Positions 1 to 8,372 of a stretch of DNA of 64,000 nucleotides are shown here, one piece after another. Under the pieces are notes generated by a model. It was given only the letters and a program-made list of their open reading frames with translations. It was not told where the DNA came from and made no database searches. The DNA is from Alsobacter soli (lineage in GTDB: Bacteria; Pseudomonadota; Alphaproteobacteria; Rhizobiales; Beijerinckiaceae): positions 1-64,000 of the forward strand of contig NZ_PVZS01000018.1 of assembly GCF_003004785.1 (NCBI RefSeq), given 5' to 3'. Numbering within the stretch: position 1 is the first letter of the stretch; the number at the start of each line of letters is the position of its first letter. The position numbers and the translations under genes are program-made.

Positions 1-101
1 GATGGCCGGGTCGAGCCCGGCCATGACGGATGTTGGATCGCATCAATCCAGAGCCTCGGCGGCTCCTGGATTGCTTCGTCGCTTCGCTCCTCGCAATGAC
101 G
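1..101. repeat. REP-like dispersed palindromes (copy 1)
   Basis: Two short repeat types sit together. Bases 1-29 hold a GGCCGGG...CCCGGCC palindrome ending in GACGG (type A). Bases 66-101 hold the CTTCGTCGCTTCGCTCCTCGCAATGACG type (type B), with its inverted partner AATCCAG just before it. Both types recur at 6211-6382 and 9822-9939, always between genes. They are extragenic repeats; no function can be read from them beyond hairpin potential. Confidence 0.7.
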
Positions 102-120
102 AGGAGAGCGGGAGACCGGC

Positions 121-1356
121 TCAGCGGATCGCGGTGGCGGGCGCCGGGGCTGCTCCCGGCGCGGCCAGGGGTGCGGAGCTGACGGCCGCAGGCATGGCGG
201 GCGGCAGGCCGTCGCCGGAGACCGGGGCCGGCGCGCCCGCCTGCGGGTCCACGTAGGACTGCGCCTGCTTGTCCTCCAGGCCCTTGTCCTCCACCCGCAC
301 GGTGGCGAGCTGGGCGCCGATGGACTGCACCACCGTGGGAGCCTCCGCGAAGGTGACGTGGCGGAACATGTCCGACGCGCCCTTGGCCTTGGTAAGGTCA
401 TAGACCCGGACGTTGAGGCCCTTCAGCTCCTCGACGTGCTGGGGGTTGTTGAGGTCGAGCGCGCCGAGCCGGGTGCGGTCGCCCGCGAGCGTGCTGGACA
501 CGGAAAGCGCGCGGTCGTCCGCGGCGGCGAAAACCGAGACCCGCGCGACGTCGCCCAGCCTGCTCATCTGGGCCCGGAAGACTTCCAGGTCGATGTCGGG
601 CGCGGCGAGCATCACCTCGCCCAGGTGGCCGCCGAGGCTGGCCTTGCCGCCGATCGCGGCCTGGCGAAGGGCCTCCATGGCGAGCCAGGTTCCCATGGAG
701 TGGGCCATGATGTGCACGCGCCCGACGCCGGGCGCCTGGCCGAGGTCCTCGATCAGCTTCTCGAGATGGTCGCGGGAGGCGGTGGCGCTCTCCTTGTCGG
801 AACCGTAGGCGAGAATCTGGGCGCGCGAGGGCCAGGTGAAGAGCACCGGCACGCCGGTGAAGCCCGAGTCGTTGACGATCTGCGCGAGACGGAAACGCGC
901 TTCGTCATAATTGGTGTTGAAGCCGTGCACGAAGACGAGCACGTCACGGCTGACGCCGACGCGGCCGGAGAGCTGGGTCGCGATCTCCTGCTGGAAGGCG
1001 TCCGCCCCCATCTTGCGCTCGCCCGCGATGGTGAAATGCCGGCTGCGGCTTTGCGGGGTGAAGCTGGGTCGCTCGATGACGCCGGGGGCGTGGCCCGGCG
1101 GGATGGTGACCGTCGAGACGTTGTAGCGGGGCACGCGCGCGGATTCGCCACTCTCGGGCTTGCGGGTGGACACCACGAACAGGCGCTCGACGCGCCCCTG
1201 CTCCGTCTGGGACGAGCCCAGCATGGCGGACACGCCGGCGAGGCCGCCGGCATTGGCGCCGCAACCGGCCACCGCCAGAGCCATCCCGAGCGCCACGGTG
1301 GCGCGCAGCGCGCGGCGGCGCCTCGAAACGGCTAATCCCTTCGTGCAAGACGGCAC
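121..1356 (-). CDS. Lipoprotein alpha/beta hydrolase (DUF900 family), copy 1
   Basis: Predicted 411-aa exported lipoprotein of the DUF900 alpha/beta-hydrolase family, enzymatic substrate unknown. The N-terminus has a basic stretch (RRRRALR), a hydrophobic segment and a lipobox ending LAVAGC. The hydrolase core shows FVHGFNT (oxyanion strand) and the nucleophile elbow MAHSMG, followed by LAAPDID. I start at the GTG at 1356 because GGGAAGGGG precedes it at good spacing; the frame stays open to 1497, but the extra residues are basic and would bury the signal peptide. The C-terminus is an Ala/Pro-rich tail. The next gene upstream on the same strand is a paralog, so the pair is a tandem duplication. 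Family call is firm, start moderately so. Confidence 0.8.
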   Translation of the reverse strand: MPSCTKGLAVSRRRRALRATVALGMALAVAGCGANAGGLAGVSAMLGSSQTEQGRVERLFVVSTRKPESGESARVPRYNVSTVTIPPGHAPGVIERPSFTPQSRSRHFTIAGERKMGADAFQQEIATQLSGRVGVSRDVLVFVHGFNTNYDEARFRLAQIVNDSGFTGVPVLFTWPSRAQILAYGSDKESATASRDHLEKLIEDLGQAPGVGRVHIMAHSMGTWLAMEALRQAAIGGKASLGGHLGEVMLAAPDIDLEVFRAQMSRLGDVARVSVFAAADDRALSVSSTLAGDRTRLGALDLNNPQHVEELKGLNVRVYDLTKAKGASDMFRHVTFAEAPTVVQSIGAQLATVRVEDKGLEDKQAQSYVDPQAGAPAPVSGDGLPPAMPAAVSSAPLAAPGAAPAPATAIR

Positions 1357-1561
1357 GGCAACCCCTTCCCGGATCTCACGAAAGGGCCGCGCTGCCTTCG
1401 ACGGCCCCCGCCCAGTTCGCTCCCCTGCGCTTAACCGAGCGTTAACGGCGCGGGACGCAGCTCCACGGTTCCGCTTTCGCAGCCCACCGTGTCGCAAATG
1501 GGACGGGGCGCCCTTTCGCCGTTGTTTGTGGTGGGGTGAGGCGGCTTGGCCACACCCTCCT

Positions 1562-2779
1562 TCAGCGAGCCACGTTCTCCAGGACCGACGTGGGCGACTC
1601 GCCCGCCAGAATGCTGGCCGGGGCGCCCACCACCGTTCCGGCCGCGCCGCCGATGGTGGAGCCGAGCTTCGTGCCCAGCATCATGACGCCCTCGCCCAGC
1701 CCCGGGCCGCGCGTTGCGATCCCGTTGTCGCTGGCGAGGCGGCGGCCGATCAGCTGGACCACCTGCGGCGAGGAGGCGAACTTGCCGTGATTGAGGTCGT
1801 CGCTCGTCTTGATGTCGGAGAGGTCATAGACGGTGATGTTGCTGGCGCGGAGCCGCTCGGCCATCTCGGGATCCGACACCACGAAGGCGCCAGCGCGCTG
1901 ACCGCCCCAGACGAATTGCGAGACCTTCAGGGCCTTGTCGTCCCGGCTCACGAAGACGGTGATGGGCAGCTTGAGGGGGGCGATGACGCTCAGCTGCTTG
2001 CGGAAGACGTCGATGTCAATGTCCGGGGCGGCGAGCATGACCTGGCCCAGCTTGCCGCCGAAGCGGCCATCGCCCCGAATGGCGGCCTGCCGCATGGTCT
2101 CCATGGTCAGCATGTTGCCCATGCTGTGGGCCAGGAGATCGACCTGGGTGGCGCCGGACTGCCGGGCGAGCTGGCGCAGGGTGGCCTCGAGGTCGTCGCG
2201 CGAATAGACGGCGCTTTCCCGGTCGTAGGGATAGTCCAGCAGCGCGCCCTTGGAGGGCCAGGTGAACAGGACGGGGACGCCCTTGAAGCCGGAGTCGTGC
2301 ACGATCTGGGCGAGGCGGTAGACCGCCTCGTCGAAGGTGGTGTTGTAGCCGTGGATGAAGACCAGGATGGTGCGCTGCCCGGGCGGCCGGGCCTGCACCG
2401 CCTTGCGGACGCCAGCCATGAACCCGGCGTCGTTGACGAAATTGCGCTCCAGGGTGGCGAAGCTGACGTTCGGGTCACCCTTGGCGCTGGCCGGCCATTC
2501 CAGCTCGCCCGGCTTGTGATTGGGCGGGACCGACACCACGAGGTGCGCGTAATCCAGCGACGGCGCGCGGGCGCCGCCGAACATCTCGGCCGGCGTGGCG
2601 TCCCGGCGCTGGCGGGTGGTGGCGACGAAGATGGTTTCGGGGCTAGCCCCCGGGACGAGGGCCGCCACAGGCTCGAGCACGCCGACCCGCGGGCCGCCGC
2701 CGCACCCGGCGAGCGCGAGGGCGAGCGCGGCGCAAGCCAGCGCCTGCCTCACCGCCGTCCCGAATGCGCCTGCCCGCAT
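1562..2779 (-). CDS. Lipoprotein alpha/beta hydrolase (DUF900 family), copy 2
   Basis: Paralog of the gene at 121-1356, about 405 aa. A signal sequence ends in the lipobox LALAGC, so the protein is probably anchored in the inner or outer membrane facing the periplasm. Shared core motifs are FIHGYNTTFDEA, VLFTWPSKG, the serine elbow LAHSMGN and MLAAPDIDIDVF; the spacing of these blocks is the same as in copy 1. The C-terminus differs, with a Gly/Ala-rich stretch (about residues 365-400) that could be a membrane-associated segment. I use the ATG at 2779; an in-frame TTG at 2797 has no ribosome-binding site. A 200-base gap separates it from copy 1. Catalytic Ser is visible; reaction unknown. Confidence 0.8.
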   Translation of the reverse strand: MRAGAFGTAVRQALACAALALALAGCGGGPRVGVLEPVAALVPGASPETIFVATTRQRRDATPAEMFGGARAPSLDYAHLVVSVPPNHKPGELEWPASAKGDPNVSFATLERNFVNDAGFMAGVRKAVQARPPGQRTILVFIHGYNTTFDEAVYRLAQIVHDSGFKGVPVLFTWPSKGALLDYPYDRESAVYSRDDLEATLRQLARQSGATQVDLLAHSMGNMLTMETMRQAAIRGDGRFGGKLGQVMLAAPDIDIDVFRKQLSVIAPLKLPITVFVSRDDKALKVSQFVWGGQRAGAFVVSDPEMAERLRASNITVYDLSDIKTSDDLNHGKFASSPQVVQLIGRRLASDNGIATRGPGLGEGVMMLGTKLGSTIGGAAGTVVGAPASILAGESPTSVLENVAR

Positions 2780-2939
2780 CGCCAAGCCCCCGCCCAAAAA
2801 GGATCAAGAGTCGTACAAGCGACAACCTGAGCGCGCAATCCGGCGGAGAGGCGAATCCGCGCGAGCGCGGCGCCGGGGCCACAGCCCCGACTTCCGCAGC
2901 GGTTGAACGGGTCCGGGCGCCGTCGTAAGCCTGCTGGCG

Positions 2940-3938
2940 ATGACGCCCGCCGCGAATCCGCCCGACATCGACGACCTCGCCGCCCGGATCGCCGCGGGCG
3001 AGCGCGCGGCGCTGGCGCGGGGCATCACGCTGATCGAGTCCCGCCGGGCGGACCACCAGGCCGCCGCGCGGGCGCTCGTACAGCGGCTGCTGCCGCGCTG
3101 CGGCCGGGCGATCCGCGTCGGGATCACGGGCGTGCCCGGGGTCGGCAAGTCCACCACCATCGACAAGCTGGGCTCGAACCTGACCGCCGCGGGCCACAAG
3201 GTGGCCGTGCTGGCGGTGGACCCCTCCTCCACGCGCACCGGCGGCTCCATCCTGGGCGACAAGACCCGCATGCAGCGGCTGGCGGTCGACCCGCACGCCT
3301 TCATCCGCCCCTCCCCGTCCTCCGGCACGCTGGGCGGCGTGGCGGCGAAGACGCGCGAGACCATGCTGCTGTGCGAGGCGGCCGGGTTCGACGTTATCCT
3401 GGTGGAGACCGTCGGCATCGGGCAGTCCGAGACCACCGTCGCGGATATGACGGACTTCTTCCTGGTGCTGATGTTGCCGGGCGCGGGCGACGAGCTGCAG
3501 GGCATCAAGAAGGGCGTGATCGAGATCGCCGACATGATCGCGGTGAACAAGGCCGAGGGCGAGGGCAAGACCCGCGCCCGGGCCGCGGCCGCGGAATACC
3601 GGGCCGCCCTGCATATCCTGGCGCCGAAGTCGGCCACCTGGACGCCGCCTGTCGTCACGATCTCGGGGCTCGACAACATCGGGCTCGACGACCTCTGGGC
3701 GAAGATCGAGGACCACCGCACGCGCCTGACGGCGACGGGCGAGCTGGCGACGCGCCGCCGCGCCCAGCAGGTGAAGTGGATGTGGGCGATGGTGGAGGAC
3801 CGCCTGTTCGCCCGGCTTCGCAACGACCCGCAGGTGAAGGCCCGCTTGCCGGACCTGGAGTCCGGCGTGGCTGACGGACTCGTCTCGGCCACGGTGGCGG
3901 CGGAGGAGATCGCCGTGCTGGTGGGCCTGGGCGGGTAG
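2940..3938 (+). CDS. meaB: Methylmalonyl-CoA mutase-associated GTPase MeaB
   Basis: 332-aa G3E P-loop GTPase. In this family the protein guards and reloads adenosylcobalamin-dependent mutases such as methylmalonyl-CoA or ethylmalonyl-CoA mutase. Visible motifs are the Walker A GVPGVGKST, the Mg/switch region VDPSSTRTGGSILGDKTRM, VETVGIGQSE, and the base-recognition motif NKAEG (family NKAD/NKxD). Length fits MeaB/ArgK (about 330 aa). It stands alone: the mutase is not in the window, and the neighbours are unrelated. The C-terminal helical dimerisation arm (about residues 270-332) is intact. The start ATG lies just after an ORF-free 160-base gap; no strong Shine-Dalgarno is seen. Identity is confident; the partner mutase cannot be told from here. 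Confidence 0.93.
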   Translation: MTPAANPPDIDDLAARIAAGERAALARGITLIESRRADHQAAARALVQRLLPRCGRAIRVGITGVPGVGKSTTIDKLGSNLTAAGHKVAVLAVDPSSTRTGGSILGDKTRMQRLAVDPHAFIRPSPSSGTLGGVAAKTRETMLLCEAAGFDVILVETVGIGQSETTVADMTDFFLVLMLPGAGDELQGIKKGVIEIADMIAVNKAEGEGKTRARAAAAEYRAALHILAPKSATWTPPVVTISGLDNIGLDDLWAKIEDHRTRLTATGELATRRRAQQVKWMWAMVEDRLFARLRNDPQVKARLPDLESGVADGLVSATVAAEEIAVLVGLGG

Positions 3939-4030
3939 CGTAGCCCAGTCAGCCCCGCTTGGCCGTTGACGGCTGGCCTTCCCTATGTTTGCCTGATCAT
4001 TGTTTTTTAATAATTCACTGAGAGGCGCCC

Positions 4031-6046
4031 ATGATCGTGCGTCGGAGCTGTTTCGCTCACCGCCTCAAGCTGGTCCTCGCTTTCTTTGCTTACATGGCGC
4101 CTTCCGGGCTCGCAGCCCAGGTTGAGCTGGCGGATCCGCCGATCTGCACGAGTCGAGAAGGCGATTTCGCGAATGGCGCCCCGAAGCAGCCTGCCATCTG
4201 CAGCGCTCCGCCGATCGGCGGCTCCCATCCGGAGCTCAGGGTGAAGCTGACGGCCGCCGAACGGCCGGTGGTCATCCCTCGGGTCTCCCAGGGCGGCGCG
4301 GGCGTCGAGCTCATCCGCGTGTCGAACGCCTACACGTATCTCGACGACCCCGCGAAGCCCGGCCAGGGCACGCTGCTCCCGCCGGTGCTGCGGCCCAATG
4401 TTGGCGACACCCTCAAGGTCCACCTCGAGAACCGGCTGCCGGACGTCCTCGACCCCCACACGGGCAAGACGGGACCGCAGGTCACCAACCTTCACACGCA
4501 CGGGATGGTGGTCTCGCCGCTCGGCAATGGCGACAACGTCTTCGTGCGTGTTTTTCCCGTGGCGACTCCGCCCCAGCCCGCCATGCCGGGCGTCACGGAC
4601 GCCTATGGCGCCTTCGACTACGCGATCCGCATCCCTGGCGGCCCGATCGAGATGCCGGGGGGCAAGCCAATCTCGCGCGCCGGCCTGTTCTGGTATCACC
4701 CGCATCCGCATGGACTCAGCCGCAACCAGCTGGCCCATGGCCTCTCCGGCCTGATCGCCCCAGGCGCGGTGGAGGACTACGCGCAATGCAAGGACGGCGG
4801 CGGCGCCGTGACCAACTGCGCCAACCTGCGGCGGCACTTCGTGATGCTCCGCGACATCATCGTGCAGCGCAACGGCGCCGACTGGCGCATCGTGGAGCGG
4901 CAGGACGCCCCGCCGGTGTTCTGCGCCGCAGCCCCCAACGGGGATTGCCCCGAGCCGGACAAGAAGTGGCTGTTCACGGCCAATGGCGCCGTGAAGCCGC
5001 TGCTGCGCATGCAGGGCGGGGAGACGCGCCTGATCCGGCTCGCCAATGTCGGCTCGGACGTGACCTACAGGCTGGCGATCGAGGGGCCGGCGCCGCTTCC
5101 CAAGGTCCAGTTGATCGCAAAGGATGGCGTGGCGGTGTCGGGGGCCGACCCGCTGCCCATGCTGCTGATGCCGGCCGCTCGGGCCGAGTTCGTGATCTCA
5201 GCGCCTCCCCAGGGCGGCCGTTGGATGCTGAAAACGCTCGGCTACAACACGGGCCCGGCCGGCGACACCTGGCCGGCTGCGGACCTGATCGAGATCGAGG
5301 CGGCTCCCGTCGCGACCGCGGCAAGCCAGCCCGCCGTGCAGGCCCAGGCCGTGAAGTTGGAGCCCAAGGTCCCGCTTGCGCCCGTGAAGGTCATGGCCGC
5401 TCCGCTTGGGGGCGCGTTCACCGCGGCGCCGGCCGCAAGGCCCGCGCTGGCGCCGCCGTCTGGGGCTCCGCGCCTGCACGCGCATGGCGGCGTCGGGGCC
5501 GCGGCCGTCCGCATCGACCCCTGCGCCTATGCCGTCCTGAAACCGGGGCAGCGGCGGGTGATCACGCTGGCCCAGGACGCCAACGGCTTCATGATGGGAT
5601 ACGGCATCGCCGAAACGGGGAAGCCCGACGTGGTGCTCTTCCCGCCGCGGCCTGTCGATATGGCCCGCATCGACGTTTGCGTGAAGCACGGCGGCGAGGA
5701 AGTCTGGGAGATCGTCAACACCGCCGGCGAGATCCACAATTTCCACATCCACCAGGTCAAGTTCATGGTGTCGGCGGTGCAATGGGGCGACCCGAAGACG
5801 GGCGCCAGCGCGGCCGACTGCATGAGCTTCATGAATCTGCCTGCGGGGGCCGGGCAGTCGTGCGACGTCGCAGGCGTGACCGAGCTCGCCGGTCACGACA
5901 CGTTCCCCGTCCCGCCCAACGGGGGGCGGCTCACCGTGGTGATCCCCTTCAGGAACACGGTCCAGATCGGCAAGTTCGTCTTCCACTGCCACATCCTCGA
6001 GCACGAGGACAACGGCATGATGGCCGTACTCGACCTGCGACGTTGA
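4031..6046 (+). CDS. Periplasmic multicopper oxidase
   Basis: 671-aa three-domain multicopper oxidase. A Sec signal peptide ends near GLAAQ. All four copper-binding blocks are present: HTHG at residues 155-158, HPHPHG at 223-228, HxxHxH at 569-574 (HNFHIH), and HCH-x3-H-x4-M at 652-663, the last giving the type 1 Cu Cys653, His658 and axial Met663. The enzyme should therefore oxidise a substrate with one-electron steps and reduce O2 to water; metal (Cu, Mn, Fe) or phenol substrates cannot be separated by sequence. A proline/alanine-rich insertion (about residues 430-490) lies before the last cupredoxin domain. The 5' leader (3985-4020) is AT-rich in an otherwise GC-rich area, fitting its own promoter. 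No copper chaperone or CopB neighbour is seen. Confidence 0.9.
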   Translation: MIVRRSCFAHRLKLVLAFFAYMAPSGLAAQVELADPPICTSREGDFANGAPKQPAICSAPPIGGSHPELRVKLTAAERPVVIPRVSQGGAGVELIRVSNAYTYLDDPAKPGQGTLLPPVLRPNVGDTLKVHLENRLPDVLDPHTGKTGPQVTNLHTHGMVVSPLGNGDNVFVRVFPVATPPQPAMPGVTDAYGAFDYAIRIPGGPIEMPGGKPISRAGLFWYHPHPHGLSRNQLAHGLSGLIAPGAVEDYAQCKDGGGAVTNCANLRRHFVMLRDIIVQRNGADWRIVERQDAPPVFCAAAPNGDCPEPDKKWLFTANGAVKPLLRMQGGETRLIRLANVGSDVTYRLAIEGPAPLPKVQLIAKDGVAVSGADPLPMLLMPAARAEFVISAPPQGGRWMLKTLGYNTGPAGDTWPAADLIEIEAAPVATAASQPAVQAQAVKLEPKVPLAPVKVMAAPLGGAFTAAPAARPALAPPSGAPRLHAHGGVGAAAVRIDPCAYAVLKPGQRRVITLAQDANGFMMGYGIAETGKPDVVLFPPRPVDMARIDVCVKHGGEEVWEIVNTAGEIHNFHIHQVKFMVSAVQWGDPKTGASAADCMSFMNLPAGAGQSCDVAGVTELAGHDTFPVPPNGGRLTVVIPFRNTVQIGKFVFHCHILEHEDNGMMAVLDLRR

Positions 6047-6425
6047 GGGCCCGCCTCAACGCTCCACCCCGGCGCTCGCTTGGCGGCGGTCAGGCGTCAC
6101 GCCGGTTGGATGCGGTGAACACTGGCGTCCGGACGGGCCAGCGAGCCTAAGCAATGAGAGAGCATCGCGGGCTTAGCGCCCCGGGGCGTGCAGGCGCGCC
6201 CATCCTGGCTGTCATCCCCGGGCTGCGCCCCGAGATCCTCACCCTGTACGGGGGCGTGGATGGCCGGGACGAGCCCGGCCATCACGGAGTTTGGTTCGAT
6301 CCTCGCGAGCGCAGCCACGAGCGCAGGTCGCGCGCGCCAAGCCCTCTGGATTGCTTCGTCGCTTCGCTCCTCGCAAAGACGGGGTGTTGGATGGCATTGG
6401 ACAGCCCGCCTGCCATCGAGGCTCC
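6047..6425. other. Gene-free stretch occupied by repeats
   Basis: This 379-base gap lies between the convergent ends of the multicopper oxidase and cytochrome c genes. I see no coding sequence. Nearly half is taken by the REP-like cluster at 6211-6382; the rest is GC-rich with no T-run terminator. Confidence 0.6.
6211..6382. repeat. REP-like palindrome cluster (copy 2)
   Basis: Three repeat types occur in a row: a fragment GTCATCCCCGGGCTGCGCCCCG (type C), the type A palindrome GATGGCCGGGACGAGCCCGGCCATCACGG at 6259-6287, and the type B end TTGCTTCGTCGCTTCGCTCCTCGCAAAGACGG at 6349-6382. Types A and B match copy 1 at 1-101 almost base for base. Confidence 0.75.
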
Positions 6426-6746
6426 CTACGGTCGCTTCACCTCGACCTCGATGGACGCGTAGTAGGCGGCGAGGTCGGCGATATCGGCATCGCTGAGGTT
6501 CGGGGCGACCACGGACATCATGTCGTTCTTGCGCGCGCCGGTCTTGTAGTCCTTGAGGGCCTTGGCGAGATAGGTCTCGACCTGGCCGGCGAGGTTGGGC
6601 GCCTCGGGAAGTTTCGAGCGGCCGTCGAGGCCGTGGCACGTCTGGCACTGCAGCGCCTTCTGGCGCCCGGCCTTGGGATCGGCGGCTTTCGCAGAAGCGG
6701 CGCAGGCCACGAGAATGGCCGTCACGAGGACGGCGCGGGGGATCAT
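6426..6746 (-). CDS. Class I cytochrome c
   Basis: Small periplasmic c-type cytochrome, 106 aa from the ATG at 6746. A signal peptide ends at about AKAAD (residue 23). The single haem motif is CQTCH (Cys34, Cys37, His38); the distal Met ligand is probably in DMMSVVAP. The C-terminal helix DIADLAAYYAS is the usual class I cytochrome end. The longer frame to 6812 adds only an Arg-rich, signal-incompatible prefix. It follows the sorbosone-dehydrogenase-like gene on the same strand (182-base gap with a repeat), so it is a likely electron acceptor for that quinoprotein-type enzyme. That link is inference from position. Confidence 0.88.
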   Translation of the reverse strand: MIPRAVLVTAILVACAASAKAADPKAGRQKALQCQTCHGLDGRSKLPEAPNLAGQVETYLAKALKDYKTGARKNDMMSVVAPNLSDADIADLAAYYASIEVEVKRP

Positions 6747-6827
6747 CTTCAAACGCAGGCTCCAAGGTTCACGCCGCCGCCGCGGCTCGCGCGCGGGCGG
6801 GACGAGACCCAAGCGCCGCGGCGGCGG

Positions 6828-6875
6828 CCCTGGATCCCCTTCCCGGCCTGCTGCGCAGGCCGCCGGGGATGACGG
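6828..6875. repeat. REP-like type C palindrome
   Basis: Bases CTGGATCCCCTTCCCGGCCT through GCCGCCGGGGATGACGG form an inverted repeat (CCCGGC/GCAGGCC arms around CTGC). A related copy is found at 16752-16896 between two permease genes. Here it lies between the cytochrome c gene and its upstream partner. Confidence 0.6.
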
Positions 6876-6926
6876 CGGTGGTCACAGGGTGGCGGGACCA
6901 GCCAGGGGGCTCGTCCCGCCCCAGCG

Positions 6927-8189
6927 TCAACGCCCTTCGTAGGTGATGCGATACAGGGCGCCGGCGAAGTCGTCGGAGACCAGCAAGGATCCGTCCTTGA
7001 GCATGGCCACGTCCACCGGACGCCCGAGATATTCGCCGTCAGGCGTCAGCCAGCCCTCGGCGAAAACGTCCGTCTTGTCCGCCGTGCCGTCCTCCTTGAG
7101 CGTGGTCACCATGACGCGCGCGCCGATCGGGTCGGTGCGGTTCCAGGAGCCGTGCTGGGCGGAGAAAATGGCTCCCTGATACTTCTTCGGGAACATGCGG
7201 CCCGTGTAGAAGGTCATGCCGAGGTCGGCCGCGTGGGCGTCCATCTCGACCTGCGGGAAGACGACGTTCTGCGGGACCTGGTCTTCCTTGTATTCGACGG
7301 TGCGGACCTTGCCGCCGCCGTACCAGGGGAACCCGAAGTTCTGGCCGGGCTGGGTGGCGCGGTTGAGCTCGCCGGGCGGGATCTTGTCCCCCATGCCATC
7401 CACCTGGTTGTCGGTGAACCAGAGGGTCTTGTCCTTCGGGCTGAAGTCCATGCCCACCGAGTTGCGGATGCCAGTGGCGAAGACCTCCCGGTTCTTGCCC
7501 TCGCGGTCCATGCGGATGATGCCGCCGATGCCCCACTTCTTGTAGAGGTCCAGCTTGTCGGGCGCAGGCACGTTGAAGGGCTGGCCGAGCGCGATGTAGA
7601 GCTTGTCGTCCGGGCCCACGCGGCAGACGCGCGCGGTATGGTTGTAGCTCTCCTCCTCCTTCGGGATCAGTTCGCCCTGGGCGACGATCGGGACGGCCAC
7701 CACGTCCGGGCTCTCGTAGAAGAACTCGGCGGCCGGGAACATCAGCACGCGGTTCTGCTCGATGACGAACAGGAAGCCGTCCTTGGAGAAGCAGACGCCG
7801 TTCGGGATCGTGAGGTCGATCGTGGAGGCGAAGGGCTTCACCTCGTCCCCGACCCCGGACTTGCCGCGATCGGTCACCGCGTAGACCTTGTTCTTGCGGG
7901 TGCCCACGAAGGTGACCACCCCTTGCGGGCCGACGGCCATGTGGCGCGCGTCCGGCACCAGGGCGTAGAGCGAGATCTTGAAGCCGGGCGGCAGCTTGAT
8001 CTTGGCGAGGTGCTTCTTGATGGCCTCCGCCTTGGAGCCTGTCTGCGGGATCAACGGGATATCGGGGGTCGCGCCCGTGGTCTTGAAGGCGCCCAGCTTT
8101 TCGAGGTTCGAGGGGACGTTCTGGGCGAAGGCCGTGGTGGTCAGCAGCGCGAATGCGGCGGACCAGACAAGGGTCTGCATTCTTGGCAT
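6927..8189 (-). CDS. PQQ-dependent sugar dehydrogenase, sorbosone dehydrogenase-like
   Basis: 420-aa secreted six-bladed beta-propeller of the soluble-glucose/sorbosone dehydrogenase type. The signal peptide is MPRMQTLVWSAAFALLTT.. ending at AFAQ. Propeller hallmarks are LPPGFKISLYA, VTFVGTRKNKVYAV, the loop IRNSVGMDFSPKDKTLWFTDN, and AQHGSWNRTDPIG with GRPVDVAMLKDGSLLVSDD near the end. Members oxidise sugars or aldehydes with PQQ and pass electrons to a cytochrome, which fits the cytochrome c gene just downstream. The ATG at 8189 has GGAGGT eight bases upstream and is preferred to the upstream Arg-rich extension (8261). Substrate and true PQQ use are not proven by sequence. Confidence 0.85.
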   Translation of the reverse strand: MPRMQTLVWSAAFALLTTTAFAQNVPSNLEKLGAFKTTGATPDIPLIPQTGSKAEAIKKHLAKIKLPPGFKISLYALVPDARHMAVGPQGVVTFVGTRKNKVYAVTDRGKSGVGDEVKPFASTIDLTIPNGVCFSKDGFLFVIEQNRVLMFPAAEFFYESPDVVAVPIVAQGELIPKEEESYNHTARVCRVGPDDKLYIALGQPFNVPAPDKLDLYKKWGIGGIIRMDREGKNREVFATGIRNSVGMDFSPKDKTLWFTDNQVDGMGDKIPPGELNRATQPGQNFGFPWYGGGKVRTVEYKEDQVPQNVVFPQVEMDAHAADLGMTFYTGRMFPKKYQGAIFSAQHGSWNRTDPIGARVMVTTLKEDGTADKTDVFAEGWLTPDGEYLGRPVDVAMLKDGSLLVSDDFAGALYRITYEGR

Positions 8190-8372
8190 CGATAACCTCC
8201 CTTTGCGCCTCTGGCGGACGCGAGCGCGCCTCTGACGGACGCGAGCTTGAGCATGCCTCAACCCCTAAGACTTTGGTAGCGGCCCGTAGTCGTAAATACC
8301 GATCGCACGTCCTGGTCGGTCGACCGAGCGCGCCGACTCACGACAGCATCGCCGCGCTTCGAGGCTTCGCCC

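Noticed and set aside
358-1335. Long open frame on the plus strand opposite the first hydrolase gene
   Set aside because: It is the antisense image of a GC-rich gene with lipobox and HSMG elbow; its translation has no recognisable family.
6290-6300. GGTTCGAT and similar strings that look like a tRNA T-arm (also at 9856)
   Set aside because: They belong to the dispersed repeats; no acceptor or anticodon stem can be formed around them.
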